A DNA stretch of 64,000 nucleotides from Eubacterium ruminantium (GTDB taxonomy: Bacteria; Bacillota; Clostridia; Lachnospirales; Lachnospiraceae), in contig NZ_FUXA01000003.1 of NCBI RefSeq assembly GCF_900167085.1, forward strand, positions 1-64,000, read 5' to 3'. The notes beneath the pieces are model-generated. The model saw only the letters and a program-made list of their open reading frames with translations, had not been told where the DNA came from and did no database searches. Made by a program: the position numbers and the translations under genes. Shown here in pieces: positions 24,738-35,296 of the stretch; position 1 is the first letter of the stretch, and each line of letters opens with the position of its first letter.

Positions 24738-26657
24738 CTATCGTCTGATAAATATTTTACGGCAATATTCGAGAAATTCTCTGTTATTTCTTGTTTTAGA
24801 GAATATCTTTACTATATCCTCGGTTACTTCGTCGCTCTTAAGTCCTCTTAACTGAGCATGGATTGCGTCAAGAACTTCCTGCTCTTCTTTTGAAAGAAGA
24901 AGATCGTCTTTTCTTGTTCCTGACTTAGCTATATCTATTGCAGGGAACACTCTCTTCTCAGAAAGATTTCTATCAAGAACAAGTTCCATGTTACCTGTTC
25001 CTTTGAATTCCTCGAATACAACATCATCCATACGGCTTCCTGTATCTATCAAGGCAGTTGCAAGTATTGTAAGACTTCCGCCTTCACGCATATTTCTGGC
25101 TGCTCCAAAGAATTTCTTAGGCATATGAAGAGCTGCAGGATCAAGACCACCCGAAAGAGTTCTACCACTTGGTGGAACTGTAAGGTTATAAGCTCTTGAA
25201 AGCCTTGTAATACTGTCAATAAGTATTACAACATCCTTCTTACTTTCAACCAGTCTCTTAGCTCTTTCAATAACCATTTCGGATACCTTTTTATGATGTT
25301 CAGGAAGTTCATCAAAAGTAGAATAAATAACTTCTGCATTTGGTCCCTCTATAGATTCCCTGATATCTGTTACTTCCTCAGGTCTTTCATCAATGAGAAG
25401 AACCAGAAGGTTCATATCCGGATATGCAACGCTTATTCTCTTTGCAATCTGTTTAAGAAGAGTTGTCTTACCTGCTTTTGGAGGTGATACGATCATACCT
25501 CTCTGGCCTTTTCCGATAGGTGAAAAAAGATCAACTATTCTAAGTGAAACAGGTGCATTATTGTAATCAAGATTGATTCTTTCATTTGGGAATATCGGTG
25601 TCATATCTTCGAAATTCATTCTCGAAGAAAGCTGAGATGGGAACATTCCATTTACTGCTTCAATGTAAAGAAGCGCTCTGAACTTTTCATTCTGACCCAT
25701 CTTCTGCTTAATAGGACCTCTTATAACGTCTCCTGTCTTAAGACCAAATCTTCTGATCTGGGCAGGCGCTATATAAATATCCTTCTCTCCCGGAAGATAA
25801 TTATCACTTCTGATGAATCCATAGCCCTCGGGAAGGACTTCTAAGATTCCGACGGTATATTCACCACTTGCAAGGTTTGCATTGTATTCCTGGCCATCAT
25901 AAACCTTCATAGCATTATTCTCTTCAGCCTGTATGTCAGCTGCCTTTACCTCAGCTGCTGCATTTGCTGAATCAACCTGCTCATTCACTTCATTTTCGCT
26001 CTTAGCCGGAGCTCTTCTGGCTTCCGGTTTCTGCACAACCTTCTTAGCCTGCTTTTGAGTCGGTTTTTGAGCCTGCTTCTGGCCCTGCTTACTTTCATTA
26101 TTCTTATTGTCGGATTTAGCCTGAATATCGGATTTAGCCTGAATATCAGATTTCATCTTCTTATCAGAAGACTTTTCTACCTGATTCTGATTTTTAGGAT
26201 CACCCTGCTTTGAATCCTTTGCTCTTCTGTCTGCATTCTTCTTATTGCCGCTGTTATTCCCGCTTGCGTTATCTGATTTTTTAACAGCAGGCTTCTTTGC
26301 ACCTTTCGCTCCGTCAGCCTTTTTTGCAGGCTTGGTAGCTTTACCGGCGTTTTTATCTTCAGTATTCTGCTTAGAATTTTTACCGGCTACTTTCTCGACC
26401 TTTTGGATTTTTTCAGGATTGCTCTTCTTCTCAGACTTATCCTCATTCTTTTCTTTTGCAGCTTTTTCAGCCTTAGTTACGTCCAAACTTGCATTTTCAT
26501 TTTCCGGCTGTTTTTTTGCTACCGGACGATTGATCATCTGGTCTACATTTGCTAGAAGTTCTACAAGTTCACCTTTCTTCAGCGCTGAAATATTTCTTAA
26601 TCCTTTTTCTTTGGCGATTTCTTTCAGTTCGCCTATTTTCAGCTTACTGTAATCCAT
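24738..26657 (-). CDS. rho: transcription termination factor Rho with long charged insert
   Basis: A hexameric RNA-dependent ATPase that ends transcription. The protein has 639 residues, against about 420 in the common form. Residues 1-35 are the helical Rho N-domain. Residues about 50-245 are a low-complexity, Lys/Asn/Gln/Glu-rich insert, including a duplicated DIQAKS segment. The RNA-binding cold-shock domain follows ([19 protein letters not shown]), then Walker [11 protein letters not shown], Walker [16 protein letters not shown] and the SGRTLSGG loop. The start at 26657 follows GAAAGGG; the longer frame to 26789 would run into the divergent promoter. Such insertion domains in Rho are predicted to be disordered and to modulate RNA binding. 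Confidence 0.93.
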   Translation of the reverse strand: MDYSKLKIGELKEIAKEKGLRNISALKKGELVELLANVDQMINRPVAKKQPENENASLDVTKAEKAAKEKNEDKSEKKSNPEKIQKVEKVAGKNSKQNTEDKNAGKATKPAKKADGAKGAKKPAVKKSDNASGNNSGNKKNADRRAKDSKQGDPKNQNQVEKSSDKKMKSDIQAKSDIQAKSDNKNNESKQGQKQAQKPTQKQAKKVVQKPEARRAPAKSENEVNEQVDSANAAAEVKAADIQAEENNAMKVYDGQEYNANLASGEYTVGILEVLPEGYGFIRSDNYLPGEKDIYIAPAQIRRFGLKTGDVIRGPIKQKMGQNEKFRALLYIEAVNGMFPSQLSSRMNFEDMTPIFPNERINLDYNNAPVSLRIVDLFSPIGKGQRGMIVSPPKAGKTTLLKQIAKRISVAYPDMNLLVLLIDERPEEVTDIRESIEGPNAEVIYSTFDELPEHHKKVSEMVIERAKRLVESKKDVVILIDSITRLSRAYNLTVPPSGRTLSGGLDPAALHMPKKFFGAARNMREGGSLTILATALIDTGSRMDDVVFEEFKGTGNMELVLDRNLSEKRVFPAIDIAKSGTRKDDLLLSKEEQEVLDAIHAQLRGLKSDEVTEDIVKIFSKTRNNREFLEYCRKIFIRR

Positions 26658-26766
26658 TCGTTTCCCTTTCTTTGATCGTTTCTTTATTGCATTTTTACTT
26701 ATTTTATCGTATTCTTTATACCGTACTGCAAATATAACATTGCAAAAAATTACACAGGAGTTCATT

Positions 26767-27297
26767 ATGGAAGGTCTATTTTTATACAAATTAATAATTT
26801 TATATATGCTTGACCGTATAGATGAATATATGCTTACTAATACTCAGTTAAATGATTTTATATTGGATAAGGGCTATACCAATAACCCTTTTAATATTCA
26901 TGAATCTTTGAGTGAGCTAATTGATGCAGGATTTATCTCCAGAAACGTCATTCGAGATACAACACATTATAAGATAACAAATGCCGGTGAAGAGGCTTTG
27001 TCATATTTTGAAAATCGTCTGCCTATAGCAATTAAGCAGGACATTCTGGATTATTTTGCAGAACAAAGAATAAATCTTAAAAATGAATCTCAGATTTATT
27101 CGGATTATTTTTTTAATGATAATCAGGAATATACCGTTGAATGTATCATCAAAGAACGTAAAGATATAGTTCTTGATCTTAAACTTAGTGTTCCGACGAA
27201 AAGTCTGGCCACATCAATATGCGATAGTTGGCGTGAAAAGAGCGCTGATGTATATTCATACTTGATCAACGAACTTTTTACCAACGAAGACAAATAA
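26767..27297 (+). CDS. DUF4364 family protein (winged-helix type)
   Basis: A 176-residue protein matching the Clostridia-specific DUF4364 family by its opening LYKLIILYMLDRI and the ISRNVIRDTTHYKITNAGEEAL segment near residue 65, which looks like the wing and recognition helix of a winged-helix DNA-binding domain. The C-terminal half would be a dimer or ligand domain. Regulatory target unknown. The start at 26767 follows AGGAG; the frame extends to 26740 without a second site. It is divergent from rho, so it may control that promoter, and converges with ysxC. Confidence 0.75.
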   Translation: MEGLFLYKLIILYMLDRIDEYMLTNTQLNDFILDKGYTNNPFNIHESLSELIDAGFISRNVIRDTTHYKITNAGEEALSYFENRLPIAIKQDILDYFAEQRINLKNESQIYSDYFFNDNQEYTVECIIKERKDIVLDLKLSVPTKSLATSICDSWREKSADVYSYLINELFTNEDK

Positions 27298-27304
27298 TAA
27301 AATA

Positions 27305-27883
27305 TTATATAAGACTTTCAATCAGGTCGAGGATTTCATCTCGACCTTTTTTAGTTGTTGCTGAAAACGGAATAATCTTAATATCATTTCCGCCCAGCTT
27401 TATGCGTATAGCTTTGAGCTTTTTATCAAGCTCACTTCTTTTGATCTTATCAAGTTTTGTAGCAATAATGACAGGTTCATAACCATTAGATACTATCCAG
27501 TCATACATAAGCTTATCATTCTCAGAAGGATCATGTCTGATATCCACAAGAAGGAATACCATAACCAGCTTTTCTGACTTTTTAAGATATTTTTCAATCA
27601 TCTTACCCCACTTTGCCTTAATCTCCCTTGATACGGCTGCATAGCCATATCCCGGAAGATCAACAAAGTAAAGTGCTTCATTTATGTTATAAAAATTAAT
27701 GGTCTGAGTTTTTCCCGGTTGCGAAGAAGTTCTTGCCAGATTCTTTCTGTTAAGAAGCGCATTAATTAATGAGGACTTGCCAACGTTTGACTTTCCTGCA
27801 AATGCTATTTCCGGCAAAAGATTCTCCGGAAGTTTGCTTGTTATACCGCAAACCGATTCAAGTTGGGAACTTTTTATGATCAT
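27305..27883 (-). CDS. ysxC: ribosome biogenesis GTPase YsxC/EngB
   Basis: Essential GTPase for 50S subunit assembly. The 192-residue protein has G1 GKSNVGKS near residue 32, G2 threonine in QPGKTQT near 57, G3 DLPGYGYA near 76 and G4 TKLDK near 142, with the SATTKKG G5 segment. Its start codon overlaps the clpX stop by one base (TAATG), implying translational coupling. In many Firmicutes lonA lies between clpX and ysxC; it is missing here. Confidence 0.96.
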   Translation of the reverse strand: MIIKSSQLESVCGITSKLPENLLPEIAFAGKSNVGKSSLINALLNRKNLARTSSQPGKTQTINFYNINEALYFVDLPGYGYAAVSREIKAKWGKMIEKYLKKSEKLVMVFLLVDIRHDPSENDKLMYDWIVSNGYEPVIIATKLDKIKRSELDKKLKAIRIKLGGNDIKIIPFSATTKKGRDEILDLIESLI

Positions 27884-29175
27884 TATGCTATACCATTATC
27901 CGCTACTATCATTTTCTTGTTTGAAGAGGTACTTCTCTTCGCTTTGCTTGTTTCATTACGTATTACTTCCGGCTCACTGTCACCGATGATAACATCCTTT
28001 GTGATGATACACTTCTCAGCAAACTCATCTGACGGAAGTTCATACATAATATTTGTCATTGTTTTTTCGATGATTGCACGAAGACCTCTTGCTCCTGTAT
28101 TTCTTTCCATAGCAAGTTTAGCAATCTCAATAAGTGCATCTTCTTCGAATTCAAGCTCAACATCATCTAACTCAAAGAGTCTCTGATACTGCTTGATTAT
28201 CGCACTCTTAGGCTCTGTAAGTATCTTTACAAGAGCTTCCTCATCAAGCTGGTCAAGTGTTACTATAACCGGAACACGTCCTACAAACTCCGGAATAATA
28301 CCATACTTAACAAGATCCTGAGGTTCTACCTGCTTAAGAAGCTCATTCTCATCGTCTGAATTCTTAGAATCGATTTCAGCATTGAAACCAATTGATTTCT
28401 TACCGATTCTGCTCTCGATAACTTTATCAAGACCATCAAATGCACCACCGCAGATAAATAAGATATTAGTAGTATCGATCTGGATAAATTCCTGATGAGG
28501 ATGTTTACGTCCACCCTGAGGAGGAACAGATGCGACAGTACCTTCGATTATCTTAAGGAGCGCCTGCTGTACACCTTCACCTGAAACATCTCTTGTTATA
28601 GAAACATTCTCAGACTTCTTGGTGATCTTATCAATCTCATCTATATAGATGATACCTTTTTCTGCTCTTTCAATATCATAATCAGCAGCCTGAATGAGTT
28701 TGAGAAGAATATTCTCAACATCTTCACCTACATAACCAGCTTCAGTAAGAGTTGTTGCATCTGCAATTGCAAAAGGTACATTTAAAAGTTTTGCAAGTGT
28801 CTGTGCAAGATATGTCTTACCTGAACCTGTAGGTCCTGCCATAACGATATTACTTTTCTGAAGTTCAATATCAAGACTCTTGTCTGAAAGAACTCTCTTA
28901 TAGTGATTATAAACCGCTACTGAAAGTGCTCTCTTGGCTGATTCCTGTCCGATAACATATTCGTCAAGAAATGCCTTGATTTCCTTCGGCTTCATAAGAT
29001 TTACTTCTGAAGAATCGATATCTGAAAACTCTTCATCAATTATGTCCTGGCATATACTTACACATTCGTCACAAATATATACATTAGGACCTGCAATAAG
29101 TCTTTTTACCTGATCCTGAGATTTATTACAGAAGGAACATCTTAACTTTCCTTTTTCTTCTGTATGAGTAGCCAT
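27883..29175 (-). CDS. clpX: ATP-dependent Clp protease ATPase subunit ClpX
   Basis: AAA+ unfoldase that feeds substrates to ClpP. The 430-residue protein has the N-terminal zinc-binding domain with four Cys (CSFC and CDEC, residues about 14-40), Walker A GPTGSGKT near 116, the pore loop GYVG near 147, Walker B YIDEIDK near 180, and sensor 2 GARGLR near 367. The IGF-type ClpP-docking loop corresponds to the SIGFNAE region near 262. It is 11 bp downstream of clpP in the tig-clpP-clpX-ysxC order. Confidence 0.97.
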   Translation of the reverse strand: MATHTEEKGKLRCSFCNKSQDQVKRLIAGPNVYICDECVSICQDIIDEEFSDIDSSEVNLMKPKEIKAFLDEYVIGQESAKRALSVAVYNHYKRVLSDKSLDIELQKSNIVMAGPTGSGKTYLAQTLAKLLNVPFAIADATTLTEAGYVGEDVENILLKLIQAADYDIERAEKGIIYIDEIDKITKKSENVSITRDVSGEGVQQALLKIIEGTVASVPPQGGRKHPHQEFIQIDTTNILFICGGAFDGLDKVIESRIGKKSIGFNAEIDSKNSDDENELLKQVEPQDLVKYGIIPEFVGRVPVIVTLDQLDEEALVKILTEPKSAIIKQYQRLFELDDVELEFEEDALIEIAKLAMERNTGARGLRAIIEKTMTNIMYELPSDEFAEKCIITKDVIIGDSEPEVIRNETSKAKRSTSSNKKMIVADNGIA

Positions 29176-29186
29176 TCAACCACCTC

Positions 29187-29771
29187 TTACTTTCTGTTTG
29201 TAACTATCTTGTCAATCAGACCATACTCAAGTGCCTCTTCTGCAGTCTTCCAGTTATCTCTTTCTGTATCTCTTTCAATCTCTTCAAGTGATCTTCCGGT
29301 AGCCTCACTGAGGATAGTATTGAGTTTTGTACGTGTTCTGATTATATGATCAGCTGTAATCTTAATATCAGTTGCCTGACCCTGAGCTCCGCCAAGTGGC
29401 TGATGGATCATAATCTCTGCATTTGGAAGAGCAAATCTCTTACCCTTTGCTCCACCCGCAAGAAGAAATGCACCCATAGAAGCTGCCATTCCTACACATA
29501 TTGTAGAAACATCACATTTCACATAATTCATTGTATCATAAATAGCCATTCCTGCTGTAACTGAACCACCAGGACTATTTATATAGAAATTAATATCCTT
29601 TGTTGAATCTTCAGACTCAAGGAAAAGTAACTGTGCAACTACAAGGCTTGCTGTTACATCATTTACCTCATCCCCAAGGAAAATAATTCTTTCTTTGAGA
29701 AGACGAGAATATATATCATATGCTCTTTCTCCTCTACTACTAGTCTCAATGACTGTAGGTACTAATGGCAT
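29187..29771 (-). CDS. clpP: ATP-dependent Clp protease proteolytic subunit ClpP
   Basis: Serine protease of 194 residues that forms the tetradecameric chamber. The catalytic Ser is in GMAASMGAF near residue 98, the His in IMIHQPLGG near 123, and the Asp in the DTERDNW segment near 172. The N-terminus (MPLVPTVIE) is typical, with a short propeptide expected to be cleaved. It starts 3 bp after the trigger factor gene. Confidence 0.97.
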   Translation of the reverse strand: MPLVPTVIETSSRGERAYDIYSRLLKERIIFLGDEVNDVTASLVVAQLLFLESEDSTKDINFYINSPGGSVTAGMAIYDTMNYVKCDVSTICVGMAASMGAFLLAGGAKGKRFALPNAEIMIHQPLGGAQGQATDIKITADHIIRTRTKLNTILSEATGRSLEEIERDTERDNWKTAEEALEYGLIDKIVTNRK

Positions 29772-29773
29772 TC

Positions 29774-31060
29774 TTATACCTCCTTACATTCAGCTGCAAT
29801 AAGCTTGATTGCCTTGTTCATCTTGACATCCATTCTTATTGCCTCTATCTCCTTCTCACCTGCAAGTTCTTTAAACTTCTCAACATCAAGCTGATACATG
29901 CTTGCAGTCTTTTCGATTTCCTTATCTACTTCTTCGTCAGAAACTTCGATATTTTCTGTCTTAGCGATCTCTTCGATGATAAGGCTAGACTTGATTCTTC
30001 TTAAAGCTTCAGGCTTAACCTGCTCAAGCATATCTTCCTTAGTCTGCTTTGTAATCTGGAGATACTGCTCAAGCTTAAGTCCCTGATATGCAAGACGCTG
30101 CTCGAAATCACCAAGCATCTTCTCCTGATTGTATCTGAGCATAGCTTCAGGTACATCAATTTCACATGACTCGATGAGCTTCTCAAGAACCTTAGATTCC
30201 TTTTCCTTCTCAGCTGCATCTTTCTTCTTTACTTCAAGAGTCTTCTTAACATCTTCCTTATATTCTGCTACTGTTTCGAATTCTGAAACGTCGCTTGCAA
30301 AATCATCATCAAGTTCAGGAAGAACTTCTTCTGTGATTGAATTGAGCTTACACTTAAATACAGCCGGCTTACCTGCGAGAGATGCCTCTTGATATTCTTC
30401 AGGGAATGTAACATTTACATCGAACTCATCACCGATATTCTTACCAACTATCTGATCTTCAAATGTATCAATGAAGCTGTGTGATCCAAGAACGAGCTTG
30501 TAATCCTCACCCTTTCCTCCAGGGAATGCTTCGCCATCAACAAAACCTTCGAAGTTGATATTAACTTCGTCATTAAGCTTTGCTGCTCTATCTGTGATAT
30601 CTACTTTACGCGCATTTTCCTTACGAGTCTTTTCAATCTCTTTCTCTACATCTTCATCAGTAACTTCTGCATTTACCTTCTCAATCTCTACACCCTTATA
30701 CTCAGAGAGCTTAACAGGTGGCTTTGTAGCAACCTTTGCAGAGAAAATGAAATCTTTTCCTTTACCGATCTGTACGATATCGATTTCAGGGTTAGATACG
30801 ATATCAAGATCACAGTTTTCGATCTCTTCAGGATAAACTTTATTGATAAGGTCATTAGCTGCATCTTCATAGAAAACGCCTTCGCCGTATACTTTCTCAA
30901 TATAATTCATAGGAACCTTTCCCTTACGGAAACCAGGTGCAGAGAACTTGCTCTTATTTTTCTTATAAGCATCAATCATTGCCTTGCTGAAATCTTCTGC
31001 TGGTACCGTAATAGTAAGATTAGCCATATTACCGTCTAATTTTTCTGCTGTTAAACTCAT
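29774..31060 (-). CDS. tig: trigger factor
   Basis: Ribosome-associated chaperone and prolyl isomerase, 428 residues. The ribosome-binding signature is GFRKGKVP near residue 43. The FKBP-type domain spans about 155-240 ([14 protein letters not shown] through the KCKLNSI strand). The C-terminal helical arms follow. The start at 31060 has an AGGAGG site eight bases upstream; the frame extends to 31159 without support. It is the first gene of tig-clpP-clpX-ysxC. Confidence 0.96.
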   Translation of the reverse strand: MSLTAEKLDGNMANLTITVPAEDFSKAMIDAYKKNKSKFSAPGFRKGKVPMNYIEKVYGEGVFYEDAANDLINKVYPEEIENCDLDIVSNPEIDIVQIGKGKDFIFSAKVATKPPVKLSEYKGVEIEKVNAEVTDEDVEKEIEKTRKENARKVDITDRAAKLNDEVNINFEGFVDGEAFPGGKGEDYKLVLGSHSFIDTFEDQIVGKNIGDEFDVNVTFPEEYQEASLAGKPAVFKCKLNSITEEVLPELDDDFASDVSEFETVAEYKEDVKKTLEVKKKDAAEKEKESKVLEKLIESCEIDVPEAMLRYNQEKMLGDFEQRLAYQGLKLEQYLQITKQTKEDMLEQVKPEALRRIKSSLIIEEIAKTENIEVSDEEVDKEIEKTASMYQLDVEKFKELAGEKEIEAIRMDVKMNKAIKLIAAECKEV

Positions 31061-31221
31061 TTTTCTTTCCTCCTGATGTGTAATCTTTCTACACATTATT
31101 TTCTCTTTTTTCGCTTTCGGAATAAATTTTTCCATAGTAAAGCGCAATCTGCATAGCATTGTATCATATTAATATGTATTAATCAATCAGTAAAATATGC
31201 AGCCCAAAATCCTTGAAAATG

Positions 31222-33816
31222 CTACTGAACAAGACCATTTTTGATGACGAATTTACTATTGCTGATTATTCTTGTTCCTGAATATTCCAACTGTACTCTT
31301 CCGGCTTTGACATACCATTTTCCTGTCTTGCCGTTAACAGTACCTTTGAATATTCCCGACTTTCCTGTACTGACTTTTCCGTTTGTCACGTACCACCAGC
31401 CACTCACTCCGTCTACAGTTCCTTTGACATATCCTGTTGTAGTTGTAATGACTTTACCATTCTTAACATACCACCATCCGGACTTACCCTCTACTGTTCC
31501 CTTGAAAAATCCATTACTTGTAAGAAATGCTGTTCCGTTTTTGATATACCACCACGCATCAACCTTATTGATTTTTCCTTTTCTGAATCCTGTGGCTTTT
31601 CCCGTAACGCCTTCTTTTACATAATAATATGAATCATTTCTCTTTGAGAATCCGGTATATTTATAAAAATGTCCCTCTTTCATAAAAAGAAATTTATCAT
31701 TATAAGCTGAGAGACCCGAATAATCAGAACGCTGTGCACCATCCCTAAAAAGTATATATGTTTTATTGGTGAAGATAACACCTTTCTTGGACTTATCTAT
31801 AACACCTTCTTTAAATGCATAATACAGGTTGTTATATTTCACTATACCTTCAAAGGTTTTATCAACAATACCGTTTTTAACATAGTAAATATTTCCGTTG
31901 TATTTTGCAGGTCCGACAAGATCCTTATCAAAAAGATAAGTAACTATATCCGAATCTTTTAATTCTTTAGTACATTCGGCATCAGCATATTTCTTACCGT
32001 CACAAATATAAAATGCGATATTACCCGGATTATAAAGTGTTGCCTCTTTTGCTGAAACTCCTGAAATCACAGGTGGCTGTGTTCCACCCTGCTCACTATT
32101 CGAGGATGAAGCTTTCTTACCATAAGCATATACACAGATATTTCTGAAATCTTGTCCAAGATTGAAATTACCAAAAACATCTGAACAATCTATCCATGTA
32201 TTATTGGCAAATATAAATGATTCTCCGCTTGAAATAGTCGTAACTCTTGAAAGGCCGTCACTGCTAAGACTTCTGTTACCGCCTTCGAAGAAAATACGGT
32301 TTTTACCATTCATATCTTTCAGATTGATGCTTATTGCGAATTTTTCACCTTTTTTAACTGTAAATCCATGATCATAATCAACTTTATAAAAGCCTGCATT
32401 ATCAACATGTCCGGAAACAGTTCCTCTGGTAGCACCCATATGAAAATTATTATTTGAAGGAATATCCGTAATAAAGTCTATTACGTAATCAGCTTCATAA
32501 TTGGTATAGAAACCGATTTTATTGATGGTGAACTCCTCTTCAGCAACAAATACATTTACGCCTTCAAATGTATTTTTACTCATGGAAAGACCTTTGCCCA
32601 TCCAACCTGCTTCAGAATGCGAATATACACACTCTTCGTTATCTACAGGATCCGAACTTACTGTATAATATCCCGGACTGCTGAGTGAGGCATCGTAATA
32701 TGATATCCAGTCATATCCATTTTCACCATGATTTGTACTCCAGCTATTATGTATATAGAATGCACCCGGCTTATTACTTCCGGCAGATGTTATCTTTGAA
32801 TCATCCCATCCTACTATAACCGCCTCATGGTTTGTTCCAGGTTTGTCTCCACCATTCCATGAAGTATAATATGACTTTTTACTCGAATCATATTTACTTG
32901 TTGATGCATCAAGTGCAATTCCAATTGCGTGACCGTTATTTATCTCTTTCTTGATATTATTTATAACAGCAAACCACTGATCTCCCGCATAATTACTGTA
33001 ATCCTCAGGGAAATCCGGAAGAAGAACTGCTTCTTTGATATTATTGACTCCGGTTCCTATATCTTCCTTCGTTAAGGTTTTGCTTGTATCAAACGGATAT
33101 TTGCTATCCAGCGCCATAGCCCTGTTCATTGCCAGAGTTCCGATTGCCATATAATTAAATCCACCCTGGTCATACCATGGATTTACACTCGAAACAAACT
33201 TATCTTTTTCACCATGAAACGTTGCATACAGAAGCTGATATTCCGAATAATTGATAGAATCTCCGAGACCTTGATTCAGATATGCTGTTTCAAGACATGT
33301 ATTGGCACAATATGCCCAGCACACACCGTATTGCCCCTGATATCTGATCCCCGAAAGTTTTCCGAGAGTAAATTTATCCGGAATTGATGATGCCTTATTC
33401 ACATCAACATCCACCTCTGAATCTTCTGCTATTTCTGCCGAATAAATCCTTTTACTCTCCGGAAGCTTTTCATCTGTCTCTACCACAACATCATCCCTAT
33501 TATCAATAGCCATGATATTGTTCTTTACGAATCCGTCTTCTATATAGACTTTATCAGAAAAGTCTTCCACTTCAATAAGATCGTCACTATCGTTTCCATC
33601 CGCGCCATATGTTGCTCCGTCTGTTTCAGTACTTTCTGTGTCTTCTGTGTTTTCTATCACTTCGTCACTTTCTGTACTTTCTTCTGATACAACACTCTCT
33701 TCATCATAAGCCTGCCCCTGTGTATACTGATTGTTCCCTTGTACTGCAGGAATATTCCCGGTTGCAAGCCCCATCATGAGCGCAAGTGAAATGCTAAGTG
33801 TTCCTATTTTTTTCAT
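31222..33816 (-). CDS. secreted papain-like (C1A) cysteine protease with lectin-like domain and binding repeats
   Basis: An 864-residue exported protein. It has a signal peptide (residues 1-25), an acidic Glu/Ser/Thr linker to about 90, and a C1A peptidase domain at about 145-400. The catalytic set is visible: Gln and Cys in YQGQYGVCWAY, His in GTNHEAVIVGWDD, Asn in IHNSWSTNHG. A beta-rich lectin-like domain follows (about 400-560). The C-terminus has about ten repeats of 20-30 residues with WWYVKNGK/YYVKEG cores, resembling choline-binding-type cell-wall repeats. No LPxTG motif. It is probably surface-attached and acts on external proteins. AGGGTG precedes the ATG. Confidence 0.9.
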   Translation of the reverse strand: MKKIGTLSISLALMMGLATGNIPAVQGNNQYTQGQAYDEESVVSEESTESDEVIENTEDTESTETDGATYGADGNDSDDLIEVEDFSDKVYIEDGFVKNNIMAIDNRDDVVVETDEKLPESKRIYSAEIAEDSEVDVDVNKASSIPDKFTLGKLSGIRYQGQYGVCWAYCANTCLETAYLNQGLGDSINYSEYQLLYATFHGEKDKFVSSVNPWYDQGGFNYMAIGTLAMNRAMALDSKYPFDTSKTLTKEDIGTGVNNIKEAVLLPDFPEDYSNYAGDQWFAVINNIKKEINNGHAIGIALDASTSKYDSSKKSYYTSWNGGDKPGTNHEAVIVGWDDSKITSAGSNKPGAFYIHNSWSTNHGENGYDWISYYDASLSSPGYYTVSSDPVDNEECVYSHSEAGWMGKGLSMSKNTFEGVNVFVAEEEFTINKIGFYTNYEADYVIDFITDIPSNNNFHMGATRGTVSGHVDNAGFYKVDYDHGFTVKKGEKFAISINLKDMNGKNRIFFEGGNRSLSSDGLSRVTTISSGESFIFANNTWIDCSDVFGNFNLGQDFRNICVYAYGKKASSSNSEQGGTQPPVISGVSAKEATLYNPGNIAFYICDGKKYADAECTKELKDSDIVTYLFDKDLVGPAKYNGNIYYVKNGIVDKTFEGIVKYNNLYYAFKEGVIDKSKKGVIFTNKTYILFRDGAQRSDYSGLSAYNDKFLFMKEGHFYKYTGFSKRNDSYYYVKEGVTGKATGFRKGKINKVDAWWYIKNGTAFLTSNGFFKGTVEGKSGWWYVKNGKVITTTTGYVKGTVDGVSGWWYVTNGKVSTGKSGIFKGTVNGKTGKWYVKAGRVQLEYSGTRIISNSKFVIKNGLVQ

Positions 33817-33837
33817 TTAATCACCCTTTCAAAAACA

Positions 33838-34323
33838 TCACTTAGGGTATACCAATCTTTCTTCCGAAATATTGTAAAGCACTTCATCAAGATACTTTTT
33901 AGCATCATATTTTGCGATATTAAGATTAATGTCAAGATAATTTCCACAATCATGAGCCGACTGTCCCGGAACCTCACCTTTGAAATCTCGCACAAATTCG
34001 AACATTTCTGTCATTATTCCGACTATATCTTTCGACTCAAGATCTCCGGCAAATATTACATAGAATCCTGTTCTGCAACCCATAGGTCCAAAATAAATTG
34101 TCTTCTCCGCCCAAACAGGATGATTTCTAAGAAATGTTGCAGCAAGATGCTCTATACAATGAATATCAGATGTATTAAGTGCCGGTTCAACGTTCGGTCT
34201 TGTCATCCTTATATCAAATGTTGTAATAACTTCCTGTCCTATATAATCTTTACGGGAAACATATATTCCCGGAAGAAGTTTGGTATGATCAACTGTAAAA
34301 CTAGCTATTTTCTTAAGTTCCAT
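33838..34323 (-). CDS. luxS: S-ribosylhomocysteine lyase LuxS
   Basis: Cleaves S-ribosylhomocysteine to homocysteine and DPD, the precursor of autoinducer-2. The 161-residue protein has the metal-binding HxxEH motif (His55, Glu58, His59), the catalytic Cys83 in GPMGCRTG, and the third ligand Cys in SAHDCGNY. The start at 34323 follows GAGGG and gives the usual MELKKIASFTVDH opening; the longer frame to 34368 is unsupported. It is encoded 94 bp after mtnN, which makes its substrate. Confidence 0.96.
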   Translation of the reverse strand: MELKKIASFTVDHTKLLPGIYVSRKDYIGQEVITTFDIRMTRPNVEPALNTSDIHCIEHLAATFLRNHPVWAEKTIYFGPMGCRTGFYVIFAGDLESKDIVGIMTEMFEFVRDFKGEVPGQSAHDCGNYLDINLNIAKYDAKKYLDEVLYNISEERLVYPK

Positions 34324-34417
34324 TTTTCCCTCTTTATTTACATTTACAAATATTTGCTTATCTTCCATGCTTCACCCATGAAACAATCAGCAAAACGCCC
34401 TTATTGTTCAAATATAA

Positions 34418-35110
34418 TTACATCCTGCGCATCATTTCTTCAACAAGTCGTACAGAATGAATGATTGCCTTCTTCTGGAATGAAGGATAATCCATATCAG
34501 CAGAATCATCTGCCTTATCAGAAATCGCTCTTATAACCAGATATGGCACATTATTCAAATAAGCTGTGTGTGCTATAGACGCACCCTCCATCTCGGTGCA
34601 CATACCGTTAAATGTATTTACAAGGAAGTCCTTTGTCTCCTTGTCAGATACAAATTTATCTCCGCTTACAACTCGTCCTTCAAATACTTTGATATCAGGA
34701 TTAACGGCTTCACAGGCTTCTTTTGCAATTTTTCTGATGTTATCAGCTGCCGGATATATAGAACATTCCTGATCAGGCACAACTCCTTTATCATATCCAA
34801 GACCTGATACATCCATATCATGTTCAAGAGAATCTGTGGAAAGAACGACATCACCTATATCGATCTTGCTGTTAAGACTTCCTGCAATACCTGTATTGAT
34901 AACACATTCAACATTATATTTTATGATAAGTGCTTCTGTGCACATAGCTGCATTTACTTTACCAATACCGGATCTTACAAGTACTACGTCCTTCCCGCTT
35001 AATGCACCTTTATAAAATGTCATTCCGGATATCTTCTCCTCAGAGACATCTTTCATTACACTTTTAAGATCATCAATCTCTTTATCCATAGCGCCAATAA
35101 TTCCGATCAC
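34418..35110 (-). CDS. mtnN: 5'-methylthioadenosine/S-adenosylhomocysteine nucleosidase
   Basis: Removes adenine from S-adenosylhomocysteine and methylthioadenosine. The 230-residue protein has Glu11 in AMDKEID, the TGIAGSL segment near 73, Glu in CTEMEGAS near 173, and the catalytic Asp in ISDKAD near 196. The start codon is GTG with TAGGAGG about ten bases upstream. It precedes luxS on the same strand, so the two enzymes of the SAH detoxification and AI-2 route form a pair. Confidence 0.95.
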   Translation of the reverse strand: MIGIIGAMDKEIDDLKSVMKDVSEEKISGMTFYKGALSGKDVVLVRSGIGKVNAAMCTEALIIKYNVECVINTGIAGSLNSKIDIGDVVLSTDSLEHDMDVSGLGYDKGVVPDQECSIYPAADNIRKIAKEACEAVNPDIKVFEGRVVSGDKFVSDKETKDFLVNTFNGMCTEMEGASIAHTAYLNNVPYLVIRAISDKADDSADMDYPSFQKKAIIHSVRLVEEMMRRM

Positions 35111-35177
35111 TAAAACTTACCTCCTAAAGTCATTTCATTATAAATAAAGCCTTAACTTTAAGGTTTTATCCAATAAA

Positions 35178-35186
35178 ATTATATCA
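35178..35186 (-). promoter_or_regulatory. extended -10 promoter for mtnN-luxS
   Basis: The minus strand reads TGATATAAT, an extended -10 with a perfect TATAAT (35178-35183). The -35 region at the right distance is only TTTCAA; a TTGACA lies too close to be used with it. The start would be about 60 bp before the GTG. Confidence 0.55.
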
Positions 35187-35240
35187 TATCTGTCAATTTA
35201 TTGAAATTAAAAAGCACTTAAATTCACTTATTTTTCTTCA

Positions 35241-35270
35241 CAAAAAACAGCGCTGAATAATCAGCGCTGC
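35241..35270 (-). terminator. terminator of the butyrate operon
   Basis: CAGCGCTGA pairs perfectly with TCAGCGCTG around a four-base loop (35248-35269), followed on the minus strand by TTTTTT. It lies 27 bp past the etfA stop. Confidence 0.93.
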
Positions 35271-35296
35271 TTAAAAATATATAATTCGAGATTATA

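Noticed and set aside
26245-26652. Plus-strand hydrophobic ORF opposite the start of rho
   Set aside because: It is the antisense shadow of the Lys-rich insert (Lys/Glu codons read backward as Phe/Leu/Ser).
27883-31060. A lonA gene expected between clpX and ysxC
   Set aside because: clpX and ysxC overlap by one base, so there is no room for it.
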